This document shows, piece by piece, positions 18,584 through 27,793 of a DNA stretch of 64,000 bases. The stretch is from contig NZ_JAMFTN010000017.1 in NCBI RefSeq assembly GCF_023922585.1, positions 130,659 to 194,658 of the forward strand, given 5' to 3'. The notes beneath the pieces are model-generated. The model was not told the DNA's origin and did not search any database. It worked only from the letters and a program-made list of their open reading frames with translations. How positions within the stretch are numbered: position 1 is the stretch's first letter; each line of letters starts with the position of its first letter. The position numbers were made by a program, and so were the translations under genes. The DNA comes from Aliidiomarina quisquiliarum (lineage in GTDB: Bacteria; Pseudomonadota; Gammaproteobacteria; Enterobacterales; Alteromonadaceae).

Positions 18584-19846
18584 ATGATTGGCCTCTTAGG
18601 TATGTTGTTTTTATTAGCTGTTGCGTTTGGGTTTTCTAGCAACCGCTCGAAAATAAACTTGCGTACCGTAGGTGGTGCATTCGCTTTACAGCTTGGTTTA
18701 GCTGCGTTTGTGCTGTACTTGCCATTTGGCCAAGACGTGCTTGCAAGTATGTCGAATGGGGTGGCCTCGGTCATTGGCTTTGCTAATGCAGGATTTGAGT
18801 TTTTATTTGGTGACATTGGAGCTTATTCGCAGGGCTTTATTTTTGCCATTCACGTGCTTGGCGTTATTATTTTCTTCTCGTCGCTCATTTCTGTTTTGTA
18901 TCATATTGGGGTAATGGCGTGGGTCATTAAAATTATTGGCGGCGGCTTACAGAAGTTACTTGGTACTAGTAAACCAGAGTCAATGTCGGCAGCAGCCAAT
19001 ATATTCGTAGGGCAAACCGAAGCACCGCTCATTGTTCGCCCCTTTATTCCAACCATGACTCGTTCAGAACTGTTTGCCGTTATGGTGGGTGGTTTAAGCT
19101 CGGTGTCTGGTTCGGTGCTGGCCGGCTATGCTGGTATTGGTATTGAACTAAAATACTTATTAGCTGCCTGTTTTATGGCGGCACCGGGCGCATTGCTCAT
19201 GGCAAAAATTATGATGCCAGAAGTAGACGAACCAGTAACAAACTTAGGCCATGTACCTACCGAAGAGCGTCGTGCTAACGTTATTGATGCCGCAGCATCA
19301 GGGGCCTCTAGTGGCTTAGAGCTGGCGTTAAACGTTGGTGCTATGTTGCTTGCCTTTGTTTCGTTAATTGCCTTAGTGAACGGTGTTTTGGGCTGGGCCG
19401 GTGGTTTTTTTGATTACGGCGACCTTACCTTGCAAGCTATTTTTGGCTTTATTTTCAAACCGTTAGCCTGGCTGTTGGGTGTGCCATGGGAAGACGCTCA
19501 ATACGCCGGTAGTTTTATTGGCCAAAAGTTAGCAATTAATGAGTTTGTTGCCTACCTAGACTTTGTGAAATATATCACCACTGAGAATGCCATGGGTGTT
19601 GTAGAAGTGGGTGCCAATGTTCACATTCATGAAATAAGCCCGCGTGGGCAGGTTATAATTACGTTCATGTTATGTGGTTTTGCAAATATTTCGTCAATTG
19701 CAATTTTACTTGGTGGTCTTGGTGGCATGGCGCCCAGCCGCCGTAAAGACATTGCTCAGTTAGGCGTGAAAGCCTTGCTGGCAGCAACCTTAGCTAACTT
19801 TATGAGTGCGGCTATTGCAGGCCTGTTTTTTACCTTAGCTGGTTAA
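18584..19846 (+). CDS. nupC: NupC-family concentrative nucleoside transporter
   Basis: A 420-residue membrane protein of the CNT family, which imports nucleosides with sodium or protons. Family signatures include [61 protein letters not shown] and a C-terminal [27 protein letters not shown]-type segment. Ten or so hydrophobic segments are visible. The AGGA ribosome site lies seven bases before the ATG. It follows udk closely and most likely supplies it with uridine. The exact nucleoside range and coupling ion cannot be read here. Confidence 0.92.
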   Translation: MIGLLGMLFLLAVAFGFSSNRSKINLRTVGGAFALQLGLAAFVLYLPFGQDVLASMSNGVASVIGFANAGFEFLFGDIGAYSQGFIFAIHVLGVIIFFSSLISVLYHIGVMAWVIKIIGGGLQKLLGTSKPESMSAAANIFVGQTEAPLIVRPFIPTMTRSELFAVMVGGLSSVSGSVLAGYAGIGIELKYLLAACFMAAPGALLMAKIMMPEVDEPVTNLGHVPTEERRANVIDAAASGASSGLELALNVGAMLLAFVSLIALVNGVLGWAGGFFDYGDLTLQAIFGFIFKPLAWLLGVPWEDAQYAGSFIGQKLAINEFVAYLDFVKYITTENAMGVVEVGANVHIHEISPRGQVIITFMLCGFANISSIAILLGGLGGMAPSRRKDIAQLGVKALLAATLANFMSAAIAGLFFTLAG

Positions 19847-19906
19847 AACCGAACGCTGTTATCGAATTTATGCACTGGACGCCTGACCATAACTGAACCA
19901 AAATGC

Positions 19907-19935
19907 CTTATAGAAAACCCTCTATAAGACTTTTT
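19907..19935 (+). terminator. Weak terminator-like hairpin after nupC
   Basis: CTTATAG (19907-19913) pairs with CTATAAG (19922-19928), followed after two bases by five T residues. The stem is AT-rich, so termination may be partial and mlaC may receive some read-through. Confidence 0.5.
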
Positions 19936-19954
19936 GTTGCTCTGGAGAAAAGAA

Positions 19955-20629
19955 ATGAAACAAATATCGGTGATATTTACGTTTATAGCTGTGCTATTCG
20001 TATGCTCTACACCGTTACCTGTCAATGCCAGCGAAGTGCAGAACCCATACGTAATGCTAGAAGAAGTAGCCGACCGTATGATCGCTAGAATTAGTAATGA
20101 GCGCAGTAAAATTCAAGCAAATCCGAATTATTTGCGCACTATTATGACAGAAGAACTATTACCCCATTCTGACTATGAGTTTGCGGCGCGTATGGTGTTA
20201 GGCCGTAATTGGCAGCGTTTAGACGACACTCAAAAAGACGCTTTTGTAGCAGCCTTCCGCGATTACTTGGTAACTACTTATGCACGGGTTTTTACTCAGT
20301 ACGATGAAACCAAACACTCTTTAGAATTTGGCCGCGAAGAGCCTTATGCAAATGAACGCCGTGTGGTGGTTCGAGGGCAGCTGATAGAAGCTGGTGGTAG
20401 GCCACCTATTCGTCTTGATTTCCATTTGCAACGTAGAACTCCCACGTCGCCGTGGTTAGCGTTCGACTTAGTGGCTGAAGGTATTAGTATGCTGAATGCC
20501 CAACAGTCGGAAATGCAGGCGTCGTTACGCCAGCGTGGAATCGACGGCACTATTCAGCTATTAAGAGAACGAGCAGCGGTAGAAATAGACTTGAATGAAA
20601 AAATAGAGCTAGACAACTTTAAAGGCTAA
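19955..20629 (+). CDS. MlaC-like periplasmic phospholipid-binding protein (orphan)
   Basis: A 224-residue exported protein of the MlaC/Ttg2D family (tol_Tic20/ABC toluene-tolerance auxiliary component). A signal peptide (MKQISVIFTFIAVLFVCSTPLPVNA) precedes the mature chain. NPYVMLEEVADRMIARI, LRTIMTEELLPHSDYEFAARMVLG and FRDYLVTTYARVF are typical of the family. The C-terminal region is ISMLNAQQSEMQASLRQRG, close to the conserved ending of MlaC. MlaC ferries phospholipids between the outer and inner membranes and is normally encoded in mlaFEDCB; here it stands alone between nupC and an outer-membrane gene. I chose ATG 19955, with GGAG at nine bases, over an upstream TTG at 19934. Confidence 0.82.
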   Translation: MKQISVIFTFIAVLFVCSTPLPVNASEVQNPYVMLEEVADRMIARISNERSKIQANPNYLRTIMTEELLPHSDYEFAARMVLGRNWQRLDDTQKDAFVAAFRDYLVTTYARVFTQYDETKHSLEFGREEPYANERRVVVRGQLIEAGGRPPIRLDFHLQRRTPTSPWLAFDLVAEGISMLNAQQSEMQASLRQRGIDGTIQLLRERAAVEIDLNEKIELDNFKG

Positions 20630-20678
20630 TTGAAGGCAGAGTGAGTGGCATTGTGTGGCGACTTGGTGCTTTAATGTT

Positions 20679-21668
20679 CTAGTCGCCATACCACATGGCA
20701 AATTCTACCCCGAACATCCAGCGGCGTTGGCGATCCTCAATGCGCTCTTCGCGAGGCCAGTGTAAACCGCCCCAAACCTCTAAGAATAGCCATTCACGAA
20801 ACCATTCACGACGATGAATAAAGCGAATACCCACGTCGTGCACACCCACGTCGTGGTCGGTTTCACCGCGAACAAATAATTCTGTAGCGATGGCTTTTTC
20901 TTCTGCATACAAATGATAAAGAGCGGCCTTATGGTGCCAACGCACACCTTCGGTGCGCTCAGCGTAAGTATTATCTAAGCTAATACGGGCTAGCCATGTT
21001 TCAAGCATGCTTGCTTCCCAGTCAACCCGTTCGTTAATACCGAAGCCGTCGCTGTCGCGCCAAAAAAGGGTTGAACGAACACGCAGCTGCGACATTTCGT
21101 TAATACGCCGCTGCCACATATGGCGACCTTGAACGTATAGGTCGGCCTTTAAGCCGCCGCGAATGCCCGCGCTAAAGTATAAGCGGTCGGTTTCACCATG
21201 GTTTGGGTTAAAGCCAAGCCCGATGATCCATTCTTCATCGTCTTTTGTAGATTGAATAACCGAGGAACGGTACGAGCTTTGTTTATCGTTTACGATATCG
21301 TCGAAGTTACCCCGGCCGATAATGGCTGAAAACTTTTGTTTAGCTTGGGGCAGGCGAAACTGGGCGCGGAAGCTCGAGTCTACTTTCCAGCCTTCGTAGG
21401 CGCTCCAACGTGGCCCTACAATAAGGCGACCTTGAATGTCATAGTCGTCGGTAGAGGTACTGTCGTCACCGAAAAAGCGATCAAACCAACGGGCGGTTTT
21501 GTCGACAGTGCCTTCAACACCGTCTTGAAAGTCGTCTATCCATGCTTTTTCTTCTTGTTCGGTGGGTTCTTTTTGTTTTTGTTTGCCAGTGTCTGTAAGT
21601 GCTTGAGCGATTGATGAAAAACAAGCAAGTATGATAAGGGCACAATAAAGAAGGTTTTTGTTTAGCAT
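20679..21668 (-). CDS. Exported protein, probable outer-membrane beta-barrel, unknown function
   Basis: About 329 residues with a signal peptide (MLNKNLLYCALIILACFSSIAQA). A charged segment (TGKQKQKEPTEQEEKAW) and WIDDFQDGVEGTVDKTARWFDRFFGD follow, and then alternating polar and aromatic stretches typical of barrel strands (RLIVGPRW, SSFRAQFRLPQ, EEWIIGLGFNP, LFLEVWGGLHWPRE, RRWMFGVEFAMWYG). The family is conserved-looking but I cannot name it. I chose the ATG at 21668 because GGGAG lies upstream at a usable distance and the signal peptide begins there; a longer frame starts at 21704. It converges on the mlaC-like gene, with 50 bases between. Confidence 0.68.
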   Translation of the reverse strand: MLNKNLLYCALIILACFSSIAQALTDTGKQKQKEPTEQEEKAWIDDFQDGVEGTVDKTARWFDRFFGDDSTSTDDYDIQGRLIVGPRWSAYEGWKVDSSFRAQFRLPQAKQKFSAIIGRGNFDDIVNDKQSSYRSSVIQSTKDDEEWIIGLGFNPNHGETDRLYFSAGIRGGLKADLYVQGRHMWQRRINEMSQLRVRSTLFWRDSDGFGINERVDWEASMLETWLARISLDNTYAERTEGVRWHHKAALYHLYAEEKAIATELFVRGETDHDVGVHDVGIRFIHRREWFREWLFLEVWGGLHWPREERIEDRQRRWMFGVEFAMWYGD

Positions 21669-21847
21669 TATGTGCCGTCTCCCTTGTACTAAGCCCAACA
21701 CCAAGGTAAGTATTGTCAGTTAAATGTTAAATGAATACCTATAACATTGCCGTAAAGGATGCGTAAATACCAGTTTTAAACTGTATTTGCAGGCGCGCTG
21801 TTTGAGTGCGATCATAGTGGCATAATGCTAATCATAGGAATTGTAGT

Positions 21848-23209
21848 ATGACTGTAAGACATTTTGATTATTTAAGTATTGGTGCCGGTAGTGGCGGCAT
21901 TGCCTCGGCCAACCGTGCCGCCATGCGTGGTGCTAAAGCAGCGGTTATTGAAGCTAAAACCGTTGGCGGTACCTGCGTAAACGTAGGTTGCGTACCGAAA
22001 AAAGTAATGTGGTACGGGGCTCATGTGGCTGAAGCCATAAAGTATTCTGAAGCCTACGGTTTCGATTTAAAGCAAGCTGGTTTCGACTGGGGCCGTTTAG
22101 TTAAAAACCGTGAAGCTTACATAGAGCGCATACATGGAGGCTACCACCGCGGTTTTGAAAGCAATGGTGTAACCTTTATTGAAGGTTTTGCCAAGTTTGT
22201 TGGCCCGAATGAAGTTGAAGTAAACGGCGAGCGCATTACCGCCGACCATATTACTATTGCCGTTGGTGGCCGCGCCACCATTCCAAACGTACCTGGGGCA
22301 GAGCACGGAATTGATTCGGACGGTTTCTTTGCTCTTTCCGAGCAGCCTAAAAAAGCAGTTGTAGTAGGCGCTGGTTATATTGCCGTAGAGCTTGCTCAAG
22401 TTATGGGTGCCTTAGGCACCGACTCACATTTACTGGTGCGCCACGACCGGCCACTGCGTTATTTTGAGCCGGTTATTATTGAGCAGTTATTAGAGCGCAT
22501 GAAACAAGACGGCACCGTACAGCTACACACCCAGTCGGAAGTAGCAAAAGTTGAAAAGCGAGCCGACGGTAACCTGCATGTGCATACGGTAAGCGGTGAA
22601 ATTATCGAAGGCGTGGACTGCTTAGTGTGGGCCATTGGTCGCGAGCCAGCCACCGACACCATTAACTTGGAAGCAGCTGGCGTAGAGGCTGACGAGTGGG
22701 GCTATATTCGCACGGATAAATACCAGAACACTAACGTGAAGGGTATTTATGCTGTGGGTGATATTACAGGCGAAGCAGAGTTAACACCTGTGGCCATTAA
22801 AGCAGGTCGCCAATTAGCCGAGCGCTTATTTAATAAAGACCTACCCGACGCGCACATGGACTACAGCCTTATTCCAACTATCGTATTTAGCCACCCACCT
22901 ATTGGCACTATTGGCTTAACCGAACAAGAAGCCAAAGAACGCTATGGTGAAGCTGAAGTGAAAGTATATAACTCAAGCTTCGCCGCTATGTACAACGCCA
23001 TTACCCCGCACCGTGCACTTAGTACCTTTAAATTGGTGTGTGTAGGCAGCGATGAGAAAGTGGTGGGCATGCATGGCATTGGTGAAGGTATGGACGAAGT
23101 ACTACAAGGTTTTGCCGTAGCCATTAAAATGGGCGCCACCAAAGCCGACTTCGACGAAACTGTGGCATTACACCCAACTAGCGCAGAAGAATTTGTAACC
23201 ATGCGTTAA
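21848..23209 (+). CDS. gor: Glutathione-disulfide reductase
   Basis: A 453-residue flavoprotein disulfide reductase that uses NADPH to reduce glutathione disulfide and keep the cytoplasm reduced. FAD binding [14 protein letters not shown], the redox-active disulfide [16 protein letters not shown], the NADPH-binding [13 protein letters not shown] with arginines at VRHDRPLR, and the C-terminal catalytic [12 protein letters not shown] are all visible. Length equals E. coli Gor. AGGAA lies seven bases before the ATG. It is a single-gene unit closed by a strong terminator. Confidence 0.97.
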   Translation: MTVRHFDYLSIGAGSGGIASANRAAMRGAKAAVIEAKTVGGTCVNVGCVPKKVMWYGAHVAEAIKYSEAYGFDLKQAGFDWGRLVKNREAYIERIHGGYHRGFESNGVTFIEGFAKFVGPNEVEVNGERITADHITIAVGGRATIPNVPGAEHGIDSDGFFALSEQPKKAVVVGAGYIAVELAQVMGALGTDSHLLVRHDRPLRYFEPVIIEQLLERMKQDGTVQLHTQSEVAKVEKRADGNLHVHTVSGEIIEGVDCLVWAIGREPATDTINLEAAGVEADEWGYIRTDKYQNTNVKGIYAVGDITGEAELTPVAIKAGRQLAERLFNKDLPDAHMDYSLIPTIVFSHPPIGTIGLTEQEAKERYGEAEVKVYNSSFAAMYNAITPHRALSTFKLVCVGSDEKVVGMHGIGEGMDEVLQGFAVAIKMGATKADFDETVALHPTSAEEFVTMR

Positions 23210-23234
23210 TTGGTTTTAATTAAGTTTTGAATAG

Positions 23235-23266
23235 AAGCCCGCTGCCATTTGGTAGCGGGCTTTTTT
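23235..23266 (+). terminator. Terminator of gor
   Basis: A 12-bp stem (AAGCCCGCTGCC at 23235-23246 with GGTAGCGGGCTT at 23251-23262, one G-T pair) has a four-base loop and is followed by a run of T residues to 23266. Confidence 0.93.
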
Positions 23267-23286
23267 GTGCTTGTGTTTAATATCAG

Positions 23287-24015
23287 GTGGTTAATGAGCC
23301 ACTGGCTCAAGCTGAATGGAAAAAATTATCGTCCTTACAGCGTGTAAATCCAGAACAGTACGACCCATCTATGGTGAATGATTTACCCGAACCAGCGCAA
23401 CGATTCTTCAACTTTGCCATTGCGCCAGGAACACCGTTATATACAGTTGCAGAAATTGATATGGAAGGACAGTTCAGTCTTGGTTCTCAAGAAAAGCCTA
23501 ACTACCATCTATGCAAGCACACCAGATTCTTGCAGTACCGCATGGTTTTGTCTGGAGCCTGAACTTACCTGGTATTATCTCGGTATCTGGTTCCGGTGCT
23601 GGACGGTGGACACGATTCCGTATAATGGGTTTTATGCCCGTGGCACGGACGGTATGTAGCTGAAGCAGTGTTTTGGACACCCGCCGCAATATTACCTGGG
23701 ACAGGTGTAACCTGGGAAGGAATTAATGAAAACACTGCACGTGTAACAGTCACCCACGGAGTGCTTTCACAGGCAGTCGATGTAACAGTGAATACCGATG
23801 GGCAGCCGGTTGAGGTTTCTTTTATGCGTTGGAGCAATGCCAACTCGGAAAAATTATTTCAGTTACAGCCGTTCGGTGGTGTGCTCTCGGACTTCCGTGT
23901 TGTACAGGGTTTCAAATTACCATTTAGAGTTGAAGCTGGAAATATGTTTGGCACAAAAGAGTATTTTCCATTCTATAAGGTTGAAGTTAAAGAGATTCGC
24001 TTTACCCTAGGGTAA
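23287..24015 (+). pseudogene. DUF6544-like gene, truncated and frameshifted
   Basis: Three consecutive reading frames carry pieces of one protein of the DUF6544 type. Frame one (23287 to about 23500) has NDLPEPAQRFFNFAIAPGTPLYTV and MEGQFSLGSQEKPNYH. A second frame (about 23512 to 23650) has MQAHQILAVPHGFVWSLNLPG and GRWTRFRIMGFMPVART. A third frame (about 23649 to 24015) has YVAEAVFWTPAAILPGTGVTWEGI, an RW segment and GTKEYFPFYKVEVKEIRF. The expected N-terminal membrane segment is missing, because the frame is closed just upstream by the gor terminator region. Between the second and third pieces about a dozen codons seem to be lost. The gene cannot make a full-length product. No mobile element is visible at its edges. 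Confidence 0.82.
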
Positions 24016-24156
24016 ACAAAAAATAAGCTTATAAATTCAGTGAGATAGTTATGGTTTTAAACTCATCAGGCACAGTCAGACGTCAGATCCCCATCATCTC
24101 TCTGGTGGTATTTCTGTTAATTGCTTTTGGGTTGGCCGACGTAAATAGGAGTGCAT

Positions 24157-24429
24157 ATGAATCTAGAGAAACTAACGATATCGAAAAGAAGCACTTATAC
24201 GGTGTTAGTTATAACGGGCATTGTTTTACTTATCCCTTTAACAGCTATGTTTTTTAGTAATGAAGTGAACTGGGGCTTCGGTGACTTTGCCGTGGCTGGC
24301 GGGTTACTTTTTTTCTTTGGTTATGTGTATCAAGTACTCACTCAAGGTTCTGAGCATATTATTAAAAACATTATCATTGGCTTGGTTGTTATTGCGGGGC
24401 TAGCTTTTATTTGGGTGAAGCTTATTTAA
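24157..24429 (+). CDS. Small inner-membrane protein of unknown function
   Basis: A 90-residue protein with three hydrophobic segments (YTVLVITGIVLLIPLTAM, DFAVAGGLLFFFGYVYQVL, NIIIGLVVIAGLAFIWV). AGGAG lies five bases before the ATG at 24157. This type of small three-helix membrane protein is common next to unrelated genes; I see no motif that gives a function. Another frame (24051-24257) with one hydrophobic stretch overlaps its start and is less convincing. It sits between the DUF6544 remnant and the CDGSH fusion gene. Confidence 0.66.
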   Translation: MNLEKLTISKRSTYTVLVITGIVLLIPLTAMFFSNEVNWGFGDFAVAGGLLFFFGYVYQVLTQGSEHIIKNIIIGLVVIAGLAFIWVKLI

Positions 24430-24516
24430 GTAAGAGGCTGAACCAGTGCTAGTAATTTCAAGGCTCCTGTGGAAAGCTGAACAAGACATAGTATTTTTAC
24501 AACACGGAGCGTATGC

Positions 24517-26055
24517 ATGAACCCGATAGTGGCAAATAACAAACCTATTAAAGTTGAACTCAACGAAGCTGAAGAATACTACTTTTGTACCTGTGGTCGT
24601 TCTAAAAACCAGCCCTTTTGCGACGGCTCCCATGTAGGAACCGAATTTAAACCGCAGTCATTTGTTGCAGAAAAGTCTGGTGATGCCTATTTATGTCAGT
24701 GCAAACACTCGGCAAACCTACCCTTTTGTGACGGCACCCATAAGAAATTTGATGCCAGCATGGTAGGAAAAGAAGGTCCTGGAATTGAAGTTGGTGCGGA
24801 TGAAATGCCAGCTGCTATTGCCACAGTAGAAGAGCCCACGGTGGAGTTTATTCATCAACTAGCCAGAGATGGGTTAACGAAAATGGGTCACCACGGGCCA
24901 ATGGTTGCTATGGGCGTGCCGCGCCATTTACTGCCCCATTGGGACGATATTCAAGTAATGACCTCACAAATGGCCACCCAGCCGTTGCTGGAAGACGTGG
25001 CCGTAAGCACTGAGCTAGTGATTGGGCCACGCGCTAAGAAACCACTAAAGTTAAATATTCCGCTGTTTGTTTCTGACATGAGTTTTGGAGCACTTTCTGA
25101 AGAAGCAAAACTGGCACTGGCCAAAGGTGCTGAACTTGCCGGCACTGGTATTTGTTCAGGCGAAGGCGGCATGTTACCCGAAGAGCAACAAGCGAATTCA
25201 CGCTATTTTTATGAGCTAGCAAGTGCTCAATTTGGTTACGACGAAGCCAAGCTAAAAAACGTACAGGCCTTTCATTTCAAAGGTGGGCAGGGTGCTAAAA
25301 CGGGTACCGGTGGCCACTTACCGGGTAACAAAAACGTTGGTAAAATTTCCCAAGTGCGGGGTATTCCTGAAGGCGAACCTGCTGTTTCACCACCTACCTT
25401 TTCAAACTTACATACGGCGGAAGACTTTAAAAAGTTTGCTGATCGGGTGCGTGAAGTTACCGGCGGTATTCCTATCGGTTTTAAATTAAGCGCAAACCAT
25501 ATTGAAGAAGACATTCAATTTGCGCTAGATGCCAGTGCCGACTACATCATTTTAGACGGCCGTGGTGGTGGTACGGGCGCGGCACCGAAAATATTCCGTG
25601 ACCATATTAGTGTGCCCACCATACCTGCCTTAGCACGGGCTCGGCGCTATCTCGATAAGCAAGGCGTAAGTGGCGACGTAACCCTTATTATTACCGGCGG
25701 TTTGCGCACACCCATGGACTTTGTGAAAGCCTTAGCACTAGGTGCCGACGGTGTTGCAATTGCCAACAGTGCGATGCAATCAATAGGCTGTGTTGCGGCG
25801 CGAATTTGTAATACTAATAACTGCCCAGCCGGCATTGCCACGCAAAAAGCAGATTTACGCCAGCGGCTCAATGTTGAAAAATCAGCTACGCAATTGAAGA
25901 ACTTTTTCGAAGCTTCGGTCGAACTGATGCAGGTAATGGCAAGGGCATGTGGGCATGATTCATTAAGTGCATTTAATAAGAACGATTTAGCTACCTGGCA
26001 GCGAGAAATGGCGTTATTATCAGGCATTAAATTTTCAGGCTTTATGGACCCATAA
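24517..26055 (+). CDS. Fusion of two CDGSH iron-sulfur domains to a glutamate-synthase-type FMN domain
   Basis: A 512-residue protein. The first 85 residues hold two CDGSH-type motifs, CTCGRSKNQPFCDGSH and CQCKHSANLPFCDGTH, each expected to bind a [2Fe-2S] cluster through three cysteines and one histidine. From about residue 130 the chain is the FMN-binding domain found at the centre of glutamate synthase and in stand-alone ORF6-like homologues: PLFVSDMSFGALSEEAK, GTGICSGEGGMLPEE, KGGQGAKTGTGGHLPG, GGIPIGFKLSANHIEEDI and ADYIILDGRGGGTGAAP, then ITGGLRTPMDFVKALALGADG and a cysteine-rich CNTNNCPAGIATQ. The glutaminase domain of GltB is absent, so it is not a complete glutamate synthase. The CDGSH domains could pass electrons to the flavin; the substrate is unknown. 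Confidence 0.85.
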   Translation: MNPIVANNKPIKVELNEAEEYYFCTCGRSKNQPFCDGSHVGTEFKPQSFVAEKSGDAYLCQCKHSANLPFCDGTHKKFDASMVGKEGPGIEVGADEMPAAIATVEEPTVEFIHQLARDGLTKMGHHGPMVAMGVPRHLLPHWDDIQVMTSQMATQPLLEDVAVSTELVIGPRAKKPLKLNIPLFVSDMSFGALSEEAKLALAKGAELAGTGICSGEGGMLPEEQQANSRYFYELASAQFGYDEAKLKNVQAFHFKGGQGAKTGTGGHLPGNKNVGKISQVRGIPEGEPAVSPPTFSNLHTAEDFKKFADRVREVTGGIPIGFKLSANHIEEDIQFALDASADYIILDGRGGGTGAAPKIFRDHISVPTIPALARARRYLDKQGVSGDVTLIITGGLRTPMDFVKALALGADGVAIANSAMQSIGCVAARICNTNNCPAGIATQKADLRQRLNVEKSATQLKNFFEASVELMQVMARACGHDSLSAFNKNDLATWQREMALLSGIKFSGFMDP

Positions 26056-26101
26056 TGGAACCAGAATAAAGCCTAAACAAAATAAATTAAGGAAACTTCG
26101 C

Positions 26102-26689
26102 ATGCGGCACATACTTATTATTGGCTTGCTTATTTCATTAGTTGGATGTTCAGCAGCATTGGTGCCATATACAAGTGATCCAAAGCAAATGATAGCTAAT
26201 GCGTATTGGCTTTTTGATGATCAGGTAAGGCCTTTACCCGCGGAACGAATGATTCTAGAAGCAATCGATATTTATAAAGAAGGTGAAGACCAAGCTGGGC
26301 TTGCTCAAGCCTATATTGCTTATGGTGTGTTTCTGAGATCATATGCGGTAGGCAAATATAGCAAACACTACTCAGAACACGGTTTTTTGCAGCCTAATAT
26401 AACTTTTGAAGATCGCTATAACAGCTCGATAGAGTACTTGGATAAGGCGGGGGCTATTTACCAGAATCAGCACCAATATGACCTACTCACCAACGTATAC
26501 TTACATATGGGCTTTACCTACTGGGCAAGCCAAAGAATAACTGAAGCTTGTAGTATGTTTGTCATAAGCTTAGAAAAGCATAAGAAATTTACCGCAGAGC
26601 ACCCAGATGTTGTCGTTTATTTAGGAGGTTATGGAACGTATCAAGAGTATCTAAGCAGTCGTACGAAAGAGATAAACTGTGAAATTTAA
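26102..26689 (+). CDS. TPR-like lipoprotein, unknown function
   Basis: A 195-residue lipoprotein: signal MRHILIIGLLISLVGC with lipobox LVGC, then helical pairs reading like tetratricopeptide repeats (ILEAIDIYKEGEDQAGLAQAY, SSIEYLDKAGAIYQNQHQYDLL, MGFTYWASQRITEACSMF). The ribosome site AAGGAA lies before the ATG at 26102. Two cysteines remain in the mature chain, at TEACSMF and the penultimate region EINCEI. I cannot assign a partner. The start of the gene is well placed 46 bases after the CDGSH fusion, so read-through transcription is possible. Confidence 0.7.
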   Translation: MRHILIIGLLISLVGCSAALVPYTSDPKQMIANAYWLFDDQVRPLPAERMILEAIDIYKEGEDQAGLAQAYIAYGVFLRSYAVGKYSKHYSEHGFLQPNITFEDRYNSSIEYLDKAGAIYQNQHQYDLLTNVYLHMGFTYWASQRITEACSMFVISLEKHKKFTAEHPDVVVYLGGYGTYQEYLSSRTKEINCEI

Positions 26690-26780
26690 TCGCTGCGGTT
26701 TAAGTGCACGGATATGTTAAAATAAGTTTTCCCAGTAATCCTGTTGATTGCTGGGCATACCTAAGACTAGGGATTATGCT

Positions 26781-27257
26781 TTGACCAACAATGACATTTT
26801 ACGCCGTATTCGTTATACCTTCGATTTTAAAGACAGCACCATGGTGGAGATTTTCGCTTTGGCTGAAGTTGAAATGAACCAAGAGCAAGTAGTGGCTTGG
26901 CTTCGAAAGGATGACGATGAAAGCTTTGTCGAACTAACTGACACTGAGCTCGCGGTATTTTTAAATGGCTTTATTAATTATAAGCGCGGTAAACGTGAAG
27001 GCGCGCAACCGGCTCCTGAACAACGGTTAACCCATAATATTGTGTTTCAAAAGCTACGCATAGCCCTCAATTTAAAAGCAGAAGACATTCTAGATATTTT
27101 CAAGCTGGTTGATTTCCGTATTAGCAGCCATGAACTTAGTGCTTTTTTCCGCAAGCCAGGGCATAAAAACTACCGCGAGTGCAAAGACCAAATTTTGCGC
27201 AACTTCCTGAAAGGTGTGCAACAGCAAGTCCGGCCAAGTGATACGGGCCAGGGTTAA
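26781..27257 (+). CDS. yehS: DUF1456 family protein (YehS-like)
   Basis: About 158 residues made of two copies of the DUF1456 unit: NNDILRRIRYTFDFKD with VVAWLRKDDDESF, then HNIVFQKLRIALNLKAEDIL with AFFRKPGHKNYRECKDQILRNFLKG. The family is widespread in gammaproteobacteria and its function is unknown. Comparison with E. coli YehS (MLSNDILRS) puts the start at TTG 26781, with AGGGA seven bases upstream; the longer frame from 26748 has an unrelated N-terminal extension. It converges on arfB. Confidence 0.87.
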   Translation: MTNNDILRRIRYTFDFKDSTMVEIFALAEVEMNQEQVVAWLRKDDDESFVELTDTELAVFLNGFINYKRGKREGAQPAPEQRLTHNIVFQKLRIALNLKAEDILDIFKLVDFRISSHELSAFFRKPGHKNYRECKDQILRNFLKGVQQQVRPSDTGQG

Positions 27258-27272
27258 GCTGCTAGCCCAAAA

Positions 27273-27686
27273 TTAAATATCTACCTTCCGCCGTAATGAC
27301 TTGGTTCTGCCCCGCTGCGTTTTCTGATCGGTGCGCCTGCGCCGAGCGCTGCGGCTAGGCTTCGTAGGCGTGCGCGGCTTGTTCACATGCGTAGCTGCTA
27401 CTATGAATTGCTGTAAGCGCTCAAAGGCATCTAATCTATTTTGCTCTTGAGTGCGAAAGCTTTGTGCTTTAATAATCAGCACACCGTCTTTATTAATTCG
27501 CCTGTCTTTGCTTTCCAGTAATAGCTGTTTTTGCAAGTCGCTAAGACTCGAGGCGTTAATGTCAAACCGCAGGTGAATAGCTGACGAAACTTTATTCACG
27601 TTTTGCCCGCCCGAACCCTGCGAGCGTATGGCGCTTATTTCTACCTCGTGGTCTTCAAGGCTGATAGTATCACTTATAAAAATCAT
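27273..27686 (-). CDS. arfB: Alternative ribosome-rescue peptidyl-tRNA hydrolase ArfB
   Basis: A 137-residue class-I release-factor-like protein that frees ribosomes stalled without a stop codon. The catalytic motif GSGGQNVNKVSSAIHLRFD contains the GGQ glutamine. The C-terminal tail is strongly basic (RSARRRRTDQKTQRGRTKSLRRK), which inserts into the empty mRNA channel. The start at ATG 27686 (MIFISD) aligns with E. coli ArfB (MIVISR); a longer frame from 27725 adds 13 residues that do not. It lies between yehS and mtfA, with no visible operon partner. Confidence 0.93.
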   Translation of the reverse strand: MIFISDTISLEDHEVEISAIRSQGSGGQNVNKVSSAIHLRFDINASSLSDLQKQLLLESKDRRINKDGVLIIKAQSFRTQEQNRLDAFERLQQFIVAATHVNKPRTPTKPSRSARRRRTDQKTQRGRTKSLRRKVDI

Positions 27687-27793
27687 GGCTCTGTTATGTT
27701 TTAGTCTAAATGGGCTACCCATCATAGACCATTCTAAATCAGACCGTTAGTTTGTAGCCTGACGTTTAGACTGCTGAATTATGGAACAACGAA

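Noticed and set aside
24051-24257. A 68-codon frame with one hydrophobic stretch upstream of the small membrane protein
   Set aside because: It overlaps the better initiated 24157 gene by 100 bases in another frame and has no clear ribosome site. It may be part of a damaged gene, but nothing supports it as a real one.
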